Shown here: piece after piece, positions 13,167 to 19,982 of the stretch
How positions within the stretch are numbered: the first letter of the stretch is position 1
Layout of the letters: the number at the start of each line of letters is the position of its first letter
Source: a virus
Virus record (IMG/VR): IMGVR_UViG_3300034061_001002
Location: 1 to 20,134 of that record
Strand: one strand, 5' to 3'
Length of the DNA stretch: 20,134 nucleotides
Notes under the pieces: model-generated
What the model was told of the DNA's origin: nothing
What the model saw: only the letters and a program-made list of their open reading frames with translations
Database searches by the model: none
Made by a program: the position numbers and the translations under genes

Positions 13167-14836
13167 AGAAGCACCCGCCGATCCCTCCACCTCCCATACC
13201 CGAGGTGGCAGAGTCGAACATCACGCAGCATGCGATGTCGCAACTGCGTGACCTCCAGGCGGAACTGGCCAATCGCCAGATCGAGGCCCTGCGTCTCTAC
13301 GAGCCCATGCCCAAGCAGGACGAGTTCCACAGGTGCATGGCGTCCGAGCGGATCGTCATCGGCGGCAACCGGTCGGGTAAATCCCTATCGACGTTCATCG
13401 AGGACGCACGGGCGGTCACCGGCCAGGACCCCTACAACAAGTACCCCAAGGAGAACGGCAACCTCGCCATCATCGGCAAGAACTGGTCTCACATCGGCTT
13501 GGTCGTTTACCCCATGCTGTTCCGAGCCGGGGCGTTCCGCATGATCCGCGACGAGGTGACTGGTGTCTGGAGGGCATACCGCCCAGCCACCGACAGCCAC
13601 CGCCTCTTGCAGTCCAAACCCGCTCCTCCTTTAATACCGCCCCGCCTTATTAAAGACATCGCGTGGGTCCAGAAGAACGCTGGGTATCTGAACTCCGTCG
13701 AGCTTACCAACGGCTGGCGAATCTTCGTGTTCTCCAGCGAGGGCGAGCCGCCCCAGGGTTTCCAGGCTGACCTTGTCCACATCGACGAGGACATCAACAA
13801 CGAGCGGTTCGTCGGGGAAATGCAGGCCAGGCTCTCTGACCGTAAAGGGCGGTTTGTCTGGAGTGCAATGCCCCATTCAAAAAATGACGCCTTGCTCGGC
13901 TTGTGCGAGCGTGCGGAGCGTGTGGCTGACAATCCGGACGCAATCATCCGGAAGTTCACCCTGCGGTTTCTTGACAACGATCACATCGACAACGAGGAGA
14001 AGAAGAAGAACGTCGAGCGGTGGTCCGACCTTGGCGTCGAGGAACTCCGCATGCGTGCCGAGGGTGAGTTCACCCACGAATCCACGCTGATGTACCCGAC
14101 GTTCAACACCAGCGTCCACGTGATCCCGCGTTCGGAACTGATGACAATCCCGGATGACTGGACAAGGTACGTTGCCATTGACCCAGGCCACACGGTCATG
14201 GCCGCACTGTTCGGTGCCGTGCCTCCGGGCGAGAAGTTTCTGCTAATCTACGACGAGCTTTACATCCGGGATTGCAACGCACTGATCTTCGGTGAGCACT
14301 TCGCCAAGAAGGCCGAGGCTCAATCGTTCTGGTCGTTCATCCTGGACATGCACGGCGGTCGGTTGCGAGACATCGGTGGTGGTCGACTGCCGCACGAACT
14401 GTACTCGGAGGAGTTGAGGAAACGGAACATCCGGTCGCGTGCGTCAGGCTACGGATTCATCCCTGGCTCCGACGACATCCCGGCTCGCACGGCCATGGTT
14501 CGGCAGATGCTCCACATCCGCGGCGACGGGACGACCAAGCTGAAGTTCTGGGAGGGTGCCTGTCCGAACCTGCTCCGCGAACTGAAGCGATACCGCAAGA
14601 AGACGACGACCCTCAATGGACAGACCTACGTGACCGACGAGCCCCAGACGCGGGGCGAGGTCCACGCCTGCCAAGTCCTTGAGTACCTGTGTGCCTACGA
14701 ACCCAAGTACCACCAACCCCCCAAGGTATTTGGCCCCCGGACCTGGATTGACAAGTACCTCACCGACAAGGCGCGGCGGAAGCGAAGTAGCTCCGATTCG
14801 TGCATTGTCCTTGGCCCCATAGGGAAACAGCCATGA
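13163..14836 (+). CDS. terL: Terminase large subunit (557 aa)
   Basis: The ATPase domain shows Walker A GGNRSGKS (67-74) and Walker B LVHIDED (204-210) with the catalytic acidic pair. The C-terminal nuclease domain begins YVAIDPG (336-342), the first aspartate strand of the RNase H-like fold. A second acidic cluster, LLIYDELYIRD, follows at about 360-370. Length is normal for a phage large terminase. The protein pumps DNA into the procapsid through the portal and cuts concatemers. The start overlaps the small terminase stop (ATGA) and its stop overlaps the next start (ATGA). Residues 5-13 are proline-rich. Bases 13629-13655 carry a perfect AT-rich inverted repeat with unusual codons (see findings). 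No frameshift or intein is seen. Confidence 0.95.
   Translation: MKKHPPIPPPPIPEVAESNITQHAMSQLRDLQAELANRQIEALRLYEPMPKQDEFHRCMASERIVIGGNRSGKSLSTFIEDARAVTGQDPYNKYPKENGNLAIIGKNWSHIGLVVYPMLFRAGAFRMIRDEVTGVWRAYRPATDSHRLLQSKPAPPLIPPRLIKDIAWVQKNAGYLNSVELTNGWRIFVFSSEGEPPQGFQADLVHIDEDINNERFVGEMQARLSDRKGRFVWSAMPHSKNDALLGLCERAERVADNPDAIIRKFTLRFLDNDHIDNEEKKKNVERWSDLGVEELRMRAEGEFTHESTLMYPTFNTSVHVIPRSELMTIPDDWTRYVAIDPGHTVMAALFGAVPPGEKFLLIYDELYIRDCNALIFGEHFAKKAEAQSFWSFILDMHGGRLRDIGGGRLPHELYSEELRKRNIRSRASGYGFIPGSDDIPARTAMVRQMLHIRGDGTTKLKFWEGACPNLLRELKRYRKKTTTLNGQTYVTDEPQTRGEVHACQVLEYLCAYEPKYHQPPKVFGPRTWIDKYLTDKARRKRSSSDSCIVLGPIGKQP
13629..13655 (+). repeat. AT-rich inverted repeat inside terL
   Basis: CTTTAATA (13629-13636) and TATTAAAG (13648-13655) are perfect inverse complements separated by 11 G+C-rich bases. 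They encode the segment around LIPPRLIK with codons TTA, ATA, ATT and AAA, which are rare in the surrounding gene. Confidence 0.7.
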
Positions 14837-15162
14837 ACGCCGAGACGAAGGCTTACCAGATGCCCGCCGCCGAAGTGGGCGACTGGGTTCTCTTTTACCC
14901 CCACCAGGACGCCGACTCGATCCCGGCCATGGTGACGAAGGTGTCGTCACGCACCCTCACCCTCTGGGCGATCGCCCCTGGGTACGGCGGGATCGACCGG
15001 TTCTCGGTCCACCACAAGTCCGACCCCGGCCTCCAGGAGTTCCCGGAGTGGAAGACGACCGGCCTGTGGGAGCACCGCCGCTCGCAGCACGCGATTTTGG
15101 CTGAAAAACTGGCTTCCCTGGAGAAGCGTCTGGCTGAAGTTGAGGGTCGCAACCGCAAGTAG
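14833..15162 (+). CDS. Conserved small phage protein (109 aa), between terminase and portal
   Basis: The start overlaps the terminase stop (ATGA). Residues 12-60 have a beta-barrel look: VGDWVLFYPHQDADSIPAMV, then SSRTLTLWAIAPG. Residues 60-85 continue with FSVHHKSDPGLQEFPEW. The end (90-109) is a charged helix, LAEKLASLEKRLAEVEG, likely a coiled coil. I recognise the pattern 'vGDwVl.y...........A.V..v..rt..l' from small phage and plasmid proteins of SH3-like fold, but with no known function. Being between terminase and portal suggests a packaging or head-completion helper. The next gene starts 24 bases on. Confidence 0.65.
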   Translation: MNAETKAYQMPAAEVGDWVLFYPHQDADSIPAMVTKVSSRTLTLWAIAPGYGGIDRFSVHHKSDPGLQEFPEWKTTGLWEHRRSQHAILAEKLASLEKRLAEVEGRNRK

Positions 15163-15180
15163 GGCACTTACCAGTAGGAG
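15162..15180 (+). promoter_or_regulatory. Leader element before portal gene, looser copy 3
   Basis: GGGCACTTACCAGTAGGAG ends in AGGAG (15176-15180), the ribosome binding site six bases from the ATG at 15187. Allowing two small gaps it matches the elements at 344 and 6617 (CA, TTA, CAG, TAGGA in the same order). Similarity is weaker than between those two. Confidence 0.35.
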
Positions 15181-15186
15181 TTCTAC

Positions 15187-17235
15187 ATGCACGACAACCC
15201 ACTTCGGGCCATCTCGGCGTCCTGGCTCAAGCTCTTGAAGCAGGCCAAGGACCACAAGAAGCCCTTCAACGACGATGCTTGGGAAGCCATGCAGTTCTTC
15301 TGCGGCGATCCCAACTTCATGTGGGAGAACTCCTACGCCCGTGGGGAACGGGGGTACAACAAGGGCATTGAGCCGCCCCCGTTCCGCATGCAGGTTAACC
15401 GGGTGTGGGAGGCCGTCCGCTTGTTTGCGGCGGTCATCCACCACCGGAACCCGACCCGCACCGTCACGGCCCGCAAGTACCCGGCCGTCGAGCCGATGAT
15501 GCTCGGGATCATGCCCCAGCCTCCGCAGCCAATGATGGGCCCCCAGGGGCCTGTGATCGGTCCGGACGGCCAGCCCGTCATGCTCCCGGACCAGGGCTTG
15601 ATGATGTACCAGCAGATGCTCCAGCAGCAGGAGTTCTTCCTGAAGAAGCGAGAGCTTGTGTCGAAGCTGCTGGAGGACTACCTGAACTACACCCCCGTCG
15701 AACTGAACACCAAGACCCACAATCGCAAGGTGGTGGAAGAGGCGTTCATCAAGGGCGTCGGTGTGTGGTGGCATGAGATGTACGCCCCGGCCGGGTCGGA
15801 CGTCCAGATGGCTGGGTCGTTCTACGACACCTTCGACAACCTCGTCTGGGACCCGGACGCCGACGACTTCCAGGACATCCGCTGGGCAGCCCGGCGTCGG
15901 TGCCAGCCCTTGGACGAGGTGGCGGCACGGTTCAATCTCTCCCGCGAGCAACTCAAGGGCCACCTGGAAAGCTACACCTCCCGTGCGGGCGAGGGCGAGC
16001 GTGGCCATGAGTTCAAGAAGAAGACCGGCAAGACGAACGACCTGATCGTCTACTGGGAAATCTACTCCAAGACCGGCTTCGGTGACCGGCTCAAGGGGGC
16101 CGAGATCGACGAACGGATCAAGGGCTCGTTCGACTCCGTGGGTCAGAACTGCTACATCGTCGTGGCCGAAGGCGTGGACTTCCCGCTCAACATCCCGCCC
16201 TCGATGATGGACGAGCCCATCGAGGAGCCGCTGGACGACGGACTGGGCGGCGTGGGTGGCGAACCCGCCAAGACTGCCGTTCCCCAGAAGCTGTTCATGG
16301 CCGCTCAGTGGCCGGTGCCTTTCTGGATCGAGCCCCAGGGTTGGCCGTTCACGCTCTACTCCCTGCACTGGAAGCCTGGGTACTCCTACCCGGTGTCCAT
16401 GATCCGCCCTGGGATCGGTGAGCTTCGCTTCATCAACTGGGCCATGAGTTGCTTGGCGACGAAGATTTCCATCTCGTCCAAGACTCTCATCGGCGTGGCC
16501 AAGGCCGCTGACCCGGAACTCAAGGACAAGATTCTCAACACCTCCGAGAACGGCTTCAACGTCGTGGAAATCTCGGAGGCCATTGGCCGCAACGTCAACG
16601 ACGTCATCTCGGTGTTCCAGATGCCGCAGGTGACGCAGGACATGTGGCACATCATTGCCGAAGTGACGGCAATGTTCGATCGACGCGTCGGGTTGACCGA
16701 ACTCGTCTACGGCATGACGCGGAACCAGTTCCGGAGTGCCGCTGAGGCAAACGTCAAAGCGGAGCAGATTAGCGTTCGCCCTGACGACTACGCTAACATC
16801 CTCGAGGATTCGTTGTCGGAGTGTGCCCGCAAGGAGGCGTTGCTGGCCCGGTGGTTCGTGCGTCCCGAGGACATCGCTCCGCTCATGGGTCCGATGGCTG
16901 CCCAGGCTTGGCAGATGCACGTTCGCAATCAGAACCCGGACCAGATCGTCCGCGAGTACGACTACCGCATCGAAGCCGGTTCGGCACGCAAGCCGAACGT
17001 CGCCACTCGCGTCGAGAACATCAACAACGCCATGCAGATTCTCATGCCTGTTGCCCAGGGCATGCTCCAAGCCGGGAAGCCCGAACTGTTCAACGCCCTC
17101 ATCGAAGACTGGGGCAAGGCTCTCCAGGTGGACGTCGGCAAGTACATCTTGCCCCCGCCGCCACCGCCGCCACCACCACAAGGCCCCGTCGAGGGCCCGC
17201 CACCACAGGAAGGACCACCCGATGGACAGCGCTGA
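15187..17235 (+). CDS. Portal protein (682 aa)
   Basis: Size of about 75-80 kDa, position behind the terminase and motifs fit a podovirus-type portal. The N-terminus reads MHDNPLRAISASWLKLLKQA. Residues 60-95 contain FRMQVNRVWEAVRLFAAVIHHRNPTR, which resembles the conserved 'N.......F...l....P' entry region of portals. The middle has many W/Y/D-containing segments (VWWHEMYAPAGSDVQ, LVWDPDADDFQDIRW) and a long helical region (FINWAMSCLATKISISSKTL). The C-terminus is a run of nine prolines followed by a P/G/Q tail. The portal forms the dodecameric DNA gate at a capsid vertex and docks the terminase and tail. The start is given by AGGAG at 15176-15180. Its end overlaps the next gene by 14 bases. 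Confidence 0.85.
   Translation: MHDNPLRAISASWLKLLKQAKDHKKPFNDDAWEAMQFFCGDPNFMWENSYARGERGYNKGIEPPPFRMQVNRVWEAVRLFAAVIHHRNPTRTVTARKYPAVEPMMLGIMPQPPQPMMGPQGPVIGPDGQPVMLPDQGLMMYQQMLQQQEFFLKKRELVSKLLEDYLNYTPVELNTKTHNRKVVEEAFIKGVGVWWHEMYAPAGSDVQMAGSFYDTFDNLVWDPDADDFQDIRWAARRRCQPLDEVAARFNLSREQLKGHLESYTSRAGEGERGHEFKKKTGKTNDLIVYWEIYSKTGFGDRLKGAEIDERIKGSFDSVGQNCYIVVAEGVDFPLNIPPSMMDEPIEEPLDDGLGGVGGEPAKTAVPQKLFMAAQWPVPFWIEPQGWPFTLYSLHWKPGYSYPVSMIRPGIGELRFINWAMSCLATKISISSKTLIGVAKAADPELKDKILNTSENGFNVVEISEAIGRNVNDVISVFQMPQVTQDMWHIIAEVTAMFDRRVGLTELVYGMTRNQFRSAAEANVKAEQISVRPDDYANILEDSLSECARKEALLARWFVRPEDIAPLMGPMAAQAWQMHVRNQNPDQIVREYDYRIEAGSARKPNVATRVENINNAMQILMPVAQGMLQAGKPELFNALIEDWGKALQVDVGKYILPPPPPPPPPQGPVEGPPPQEGPPDGQR
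17207..17214 (+). promoter_or_regulatory. Ribosome binding site inside portal 3' end
   Basis: AGGAAGGA lies within the proline-rich tail of the portal gene, seven bases before the ATG at 17222. It decides the start of the 92-residue gene and its overlap with the portal. Confidence 0.6.
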
Positions 17236-17500
17236 CAACATCCGCAAGCTACTCAAGGACGGAAAGGCTTGGACACGCAAGGAGGGGCAAGACCCCGAGG
17301 GTGGTCTGAATGAGCGTGGCCGGGCAGCCTACAACCGTGCCAACGACGCCAACCTCAAGCCGCCGCAGCCGGAAGGTGGCCCTCGTCGAGACTCCTTCTG
17401 TGCCCGGATGCAGGGGATGAAGGAGAAGCTGACGAGCAAGGAGACGGCCAACGATCCCGACAGCCGCATCAACAAGTCGCTGCGGAAGTGGAACTGCTGA
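17222..17500 (+). CDS. DUF6321-like small phage protein (92 aa)
   Basis: The core GGLNERGRAAYNRAN, then PPQPEGGPRRDSFCARMQGM and KLTSKETANDPDSRINKSLR, closely matches what I recall of DUF6321: GGLN..GR..YN.A..... L..PQPEG..RRDSFCARM.GM......DP.SRI......W. Function is unknown. The family occurs in phages and prophages near portal and head genes. The protein is basic and helical, with a single internal Cys and a C-terminal Cys. The start at 17222 is chosen for its AGGAAGGA; the frame is open much further upstream inside the portal gene. Confidence 0.8.
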   Translation: MDSADNIRKLLKDGKAWTRKEGQDPEGGLNERGRAAYNRANDANLKPPQPEGGPRRDSFCARMQGMKEKLTSKETANDPDSRINKSLRKWNC

Positions 17501-17501
17501 C

Positions 17502-17519
17502 CCAACCCCCCGAAAAGGA
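17502..17519 (+). promoter_or_regulatory. C-tract/SD leader, copy with six C
   Basis: CCAACCCCCCGAAAAGGA precedes the ATG at 17526 by six bases. It is the third instance of the CCAA-C-run-GA-AGGA layout (others at 6637 and 11157). The gap to the previous gene is only 25 bases, so the element fills the whole intergenic region. Confidence 0.5.
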
Positions 17520-17525
17520 AGTCAG

Positions 17526-18077
17526 ATGCAAGCCGAACGCGACATGGAAGTTCCCGCAGAGATCGCCTCGTCCCCACGGTCCGTCCAGGATCACTACCGG
17601 AAGATGATCCGGGATGGCCAGAGCGAGCGGTTCGCGGTCATGTGTGCCTTGCAGGTCGCCCCCGGAACGCACGGCTGTGACCGGGCGTTCATGGAGGGCC
17701 GCATGAACAACCAGCAACTGGATGACATGCCAGAGAACCAAGCCAAGTACATCGCCCGCGAGGCCCGTGGTGCTGGCATCTCGATCGAGGGCAAGTACTA
17801 CGTTGGTGGTCTGGCTGACGGGCGAGGCTGGAGGGACCCGGAAGCGTGGGTGTCCTCGACCGACGACATCCTCAAGGTCGCCAAGAAGCGGCGTCGGATG
17901 GTTCAGGGCAACGTCAACTACGACCCCGGCCCCGAGGCCCCGCAGCGAAAGGTGATGAGCGAGCGTCTCATCAAGGAGTACGTGGCCAGGGAACGCAAGA
18001 CCGATCGGAAGAGTTCCGACGCTGACCTGCGTGCCAAGGTGATCGAGAAGCACGCCTACAAGGCCAAGGGGCGATGA
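17526..18077 (+). CDS. Conserved phage protein, unknown function (183 aa)
   Basis: The core (30-115) reads MCALQVAPGTHGCDRAFMEG, then a helix (MNNQQLDDMPENQAKYIARE), then GISIEGKYYVGGLAD and DPEAWVSSTDDILKVAKKR. This series, MCA.Q.PPG..G.DR.F..G, is a conserved phage hypothetical protein that I recognise but cannot name. The C-terminal 50 residues are basic helix (RKVMSERLIKEYVARERKT). It may act on DNA or RNA or be virion-associated. Nothing catalytic is clear. It is coupled to the fibre-domain gene by ATGA. Confidence 0.7.
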   Translation: MQAERDMEVPAEIASSPRSVQDHYRKMIRDGQSERFAVMCALQVAPGTHGCDRAFMEGRMNNQQLDDMPENQAKYIAREARGAGISIEGKYYVGGLADGRGWRDPEAWVSSTDDILKVAKKRRRMVQGNVNYDPGPEAPQRKVMSERLIKEYVARERKTDRKSSDADLRAKVIEKHAYKAKGR

Positions 18078-18304
18078 GCAACTACCGCTACTTCCAGATG
18101 AAGCGGGACGACGAATCCGAGTGGATTCGCAAGAACCCCATTCTTCAACCTGGAGAGCCGGGGTTCTCGCGGGACACGAACACCATGAAGGTTGGGGACG
18201 GAATCCTGCGATGGTCGGAACTGCCCAGGGCACTGGGTTCAGCGGGTGCTATTGCCGTGCTTTCCGAGGGGGTCACCACTCCGCTGGTGATTGACGTCCA
18301 ATGA
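18074..18304 (+). CDS. Standalone fibre N-terminal-domain protein (76 aa)
   Basis: Residues 1-52 match the pattern of phage receptor-binding N-terminal domains like that of the Bordetella phage Mtd protein: YFQMKRDDESEWIRKNPIL, GEPGFSRDTNTMKVGDG and RWSELP. The pattern Q.R......W..NP.L..GE.G...DT...K.GDG...W..LP is often fused to fibre shafts to attach them to the baseplate or tail. Here it is separate, followed by 24 residues that end in a short beta segment. Start and stop are both ATGA overlaps with neighbours. The next gene starts with a recognisably similar domain, so this looks like a duplication with one copy freed. Confidence 0.75.
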   Translation: MSNYRYFQMKRDDESEWIRKNPILQPGEPGFSRDTNTMKVGDGILRWSELPRALGSAGAIAVLSEGVTTPLVIDVQ

Positions 18305-19533
18305 CCGCCGCCATGACGTTTCAGACCCGCGTGGTGATCGACCACATTCGCGGGACATCGTCTGCGCTTGCAGCAGCCAACCCGGTCGTTGGGTACGGCG
18401 TGTTCGTCATGGAGACCGACGCCGATCGAGGGAAGTTCGGGGACGGCCTCACGGCCTACAACGATCTTCCGTACTTTGCGGGCGAAGCTACCTGGGCCTC
18501 ACTGTCGGGCAAGCCAGCCAGCTTCACTCCATCGTCGCACGCGTCCACGCACGGCTCGGCCGGTGCCGATCCAATCACCGTCGCCATCAGTCAGGTCACC
18601 GGCCTCCAGACTGCCCTGGATGGCAAGCAGGCTACTGGCAGCTATGTCCTGACCACCGACTCCAGGCTGTCGGACTCGCGAGAGTGGTCGGCAGCCACGG
18701 TCACCCAGGCCCAAGCGGAGGCGGGCACGGGGACGACTCGTCTGGCGTGGACCGTGCAGCGAGTGTGGCAGGCAATTGCCGCATGGTGGGCGGCTTCTGC
18801 GGACAAGACGAAGCTTGACGGCGTGGCGGTCGGTGCGACGGCCAACTCGTCAGACGCTCACCTCTTGAGCCGAGACAACCACACCGGGACGCAGGTCGCC
18901 AGCACGATCAGCGACTTCTCCACGGCAGCAGTCGCGGCGGTCACCTGGACGACCCTGACCGGCAAGCCGTCGTTCGCCACCGTAGCAACAACCGGTTCCT
19001 ACACGGACCTGTCCAACACCCCGGCTGCGTACACGCTCCCAACCGCCACTGCCTCGGTCCTTGGTGGCGTGAAGATCGGTTCGGGCATTAGCATCGACGG
19101 CAATGGCGTGATCTCGGCATCTTCTGGATACACGCTCCCGATCGCATCCGCTTCCGTCCTGGGGGGCATCAAGATCGGTTCGGGTTTGTCCATCGACGGC
19201 TCTGGCGTGGTGTCTGCGGCCGGAACGTACACGCTGCCAAACGCCACGACCTCGACGCTCGGTGGCGTGATCATCGGCACGGGGCTGGCAGTGTCGTCGG
19301 GGACGGTCTCGGTGACCTACGGCACGAGCTCGAGCACTGCATGCGTCGGTGACGACGCGCGGCTCTCAGACGCAAGGACGCCGACGGCACATACGCAGGC
19401 TTGGTCGACCATCACGAGCACGCCTACGACACTTGCTGGATACGGCATTACCGATGGGCAAAAGACGATCACCAGCGGCACGGCCGCCCCGTCCGGCGGG
19501 AGTTCCGGGGATATCTACCTGAGGTACTCCTAA
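18301..19533 (+). CDS. Tail fibre or spike protein with repeated beta modules (410 aa)
   Basis: Residues 1-58 repeat the domain of the upstream 76-residue protein in diverged form (FQTRVVIDHIRG, NPVVGYGVFVMETDADRGKFGDG, YNDLPYF). Residues 60-240 are shaft-like, with ITVAISQVTGLQTALDGKQA and NHTGTQVASTISDFSTA, typical of phage tail-fibre linkers. Residues 244-338 hold three tandem 33-residue repeats (YTLPTATASVLGGVKIGSG and so on), encoded with an exact 99-base period. The end has further fibre-like text (TLAGYGITDGQKT) and a terminal YLRYS. It should be a homotrimeric host-recognition fibre. No chaperone gene is obvious next to it. The start at 18301 overlaps the previous stop (ATGA); an ATG at 18313 is possible. 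Confidence 0.85.
   Translation: MTAAMTFQTRVVIDHIRGTSSALAAANPVVGYGVFVMETDADRGKFGDGLTAYNDLPYFAGEATWASLSGKPASFTPSSHASTHGSAGADPITVAISQVTGLQTALDGKQATGSYVLTTDSRLSDSREWSAATVTQAQAEAGTGTTRLAWTVQRVWQAIAAWWAASADKTKLDGVAVGATANSSDAHLLSRDNHTGTQVASTISDFSTAAVAAVTWTTLTGKPSFATVATTGSYTDLSNTPAAYTLPTATASVLGGVKIGSGISIDGNGVISASSGYTLPIASASVLGGIKIGSGLSIDGSGVVSAAGTYTLPNATTSTLGGVIIGTGLAVSSGTVSVTYGTSSSTACVGDDARLSDARTPTAHTQAWSTITSTPTTLAGYGITDGQKTITSGTAAPSGGSSGDIYLRYS
19030..19326 (+). repeat. Three 99-base tandem repeats in fibre gene
   Basis: Units start at 19030, 19129 and 19228 with the codons for YTLP. They encode versions of YTLP.A(T/S)(A/T)S.LGG(V/I).IG(S/T)G(L/I)(S/A).(D/S)G.(G)V(I/V)S. The first two are close to each other and the third is more diverged at its end. 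They probably form beta-helical or knitted shaft segments whose number could vary between relatives. Confidence 0.85.
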
Positions 19534-19982
19534 TGAACTTGTCCGCTCTCGCCGCGAAGATCCGCGAGCCGCAATACGCCGGGCTCTCCGACCAAATGCT
19601 GGCCGACGCGATCAACGGCCTCCGCGTCTCCGTGCGTCGCCCGGTGCCGACTTGGGCGATCCGGCAAGCGGCAATCGAGGGGGGCTACTGGGTCTCGCTT
19701 CTCGATGCCCGTGAGTCTTCGACCGCTGCCGTCCGCTCGCTCGCTCTGTCGGTCCTCGCGTGGATCGACGATCAGTCGGGGACGATTCAGACCGTCGATC
19801 TCGACAGGCCCGCGGTGGTCGCCATGAGGGCCGCGCTCGTGTCGGCGGGGATCGTGACGCAGCAGCAGGCCGACGCGCTGTCGTCGCTTGCCGACCAGTC
19901 GATCCCGTGGACGGAGTCGGTCGGTCTGCCAGAAGTCGGGATCGGGCTCATCATCAACGCTCGGAGAATCGGCAATGGCTGA
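19533..19982 (+). CDS. Fibre-associated small phage protein (149 aa)
   Basis: The start at 19533 overlaps the fibre stop (TAATG). The N-terminus LSALAAKIREPQYAGLSDQMLADAIN resembles small phage proteins that start '..ALk.el..p.YaGlsd...A..lN'. The C-terminal part LVSAGIVTQQQADALSSLAD, then SIPWTESVGLPEV, matches what I recall of their conserved end ('L...G.i......aLl.la....s....lglp.v....v..AR'). The middle has helical, aromatic-containing segments (QAAIEGGYWVSLLDARESS). Function is unknown. The family is found next to tail-fibre genes in phages and prophages, so a role in fibre attachment or as a structural subunit is likely but unproven. Confidence 0.7.
   Translation: MNLSALAAKIREPQYAGLSDQMLADAINGLRVSVRRPVPTWAIRQAAIEGGYWVSLLDARESSTAAVRSLALSVLAWIDDQSGTIQTVDLDRPAVVAMRAALVSAGIVTQQQADALSSLADQSIPWTESVGLPEVGIGLIINARRIGNG

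Noticed and set aside
17153-17181. A CCG/CCA trinucleotide microsatellite at the end of the portal gene
   Set aside because: It simply encodes the polyproline tail; similar proline runs occur in other genes here, and copy-number instability cannot be judged from one sequence.
14947-17280. A 777-codon open frame on the minus strand opposite the portal gene
   Set aside because: It mirrors the plus-strand codon bias of a G+C-rich gene. The product is an H/D/V/L/R-rich string with no recognisable domain, and the plus-strand product is a convincing portal.
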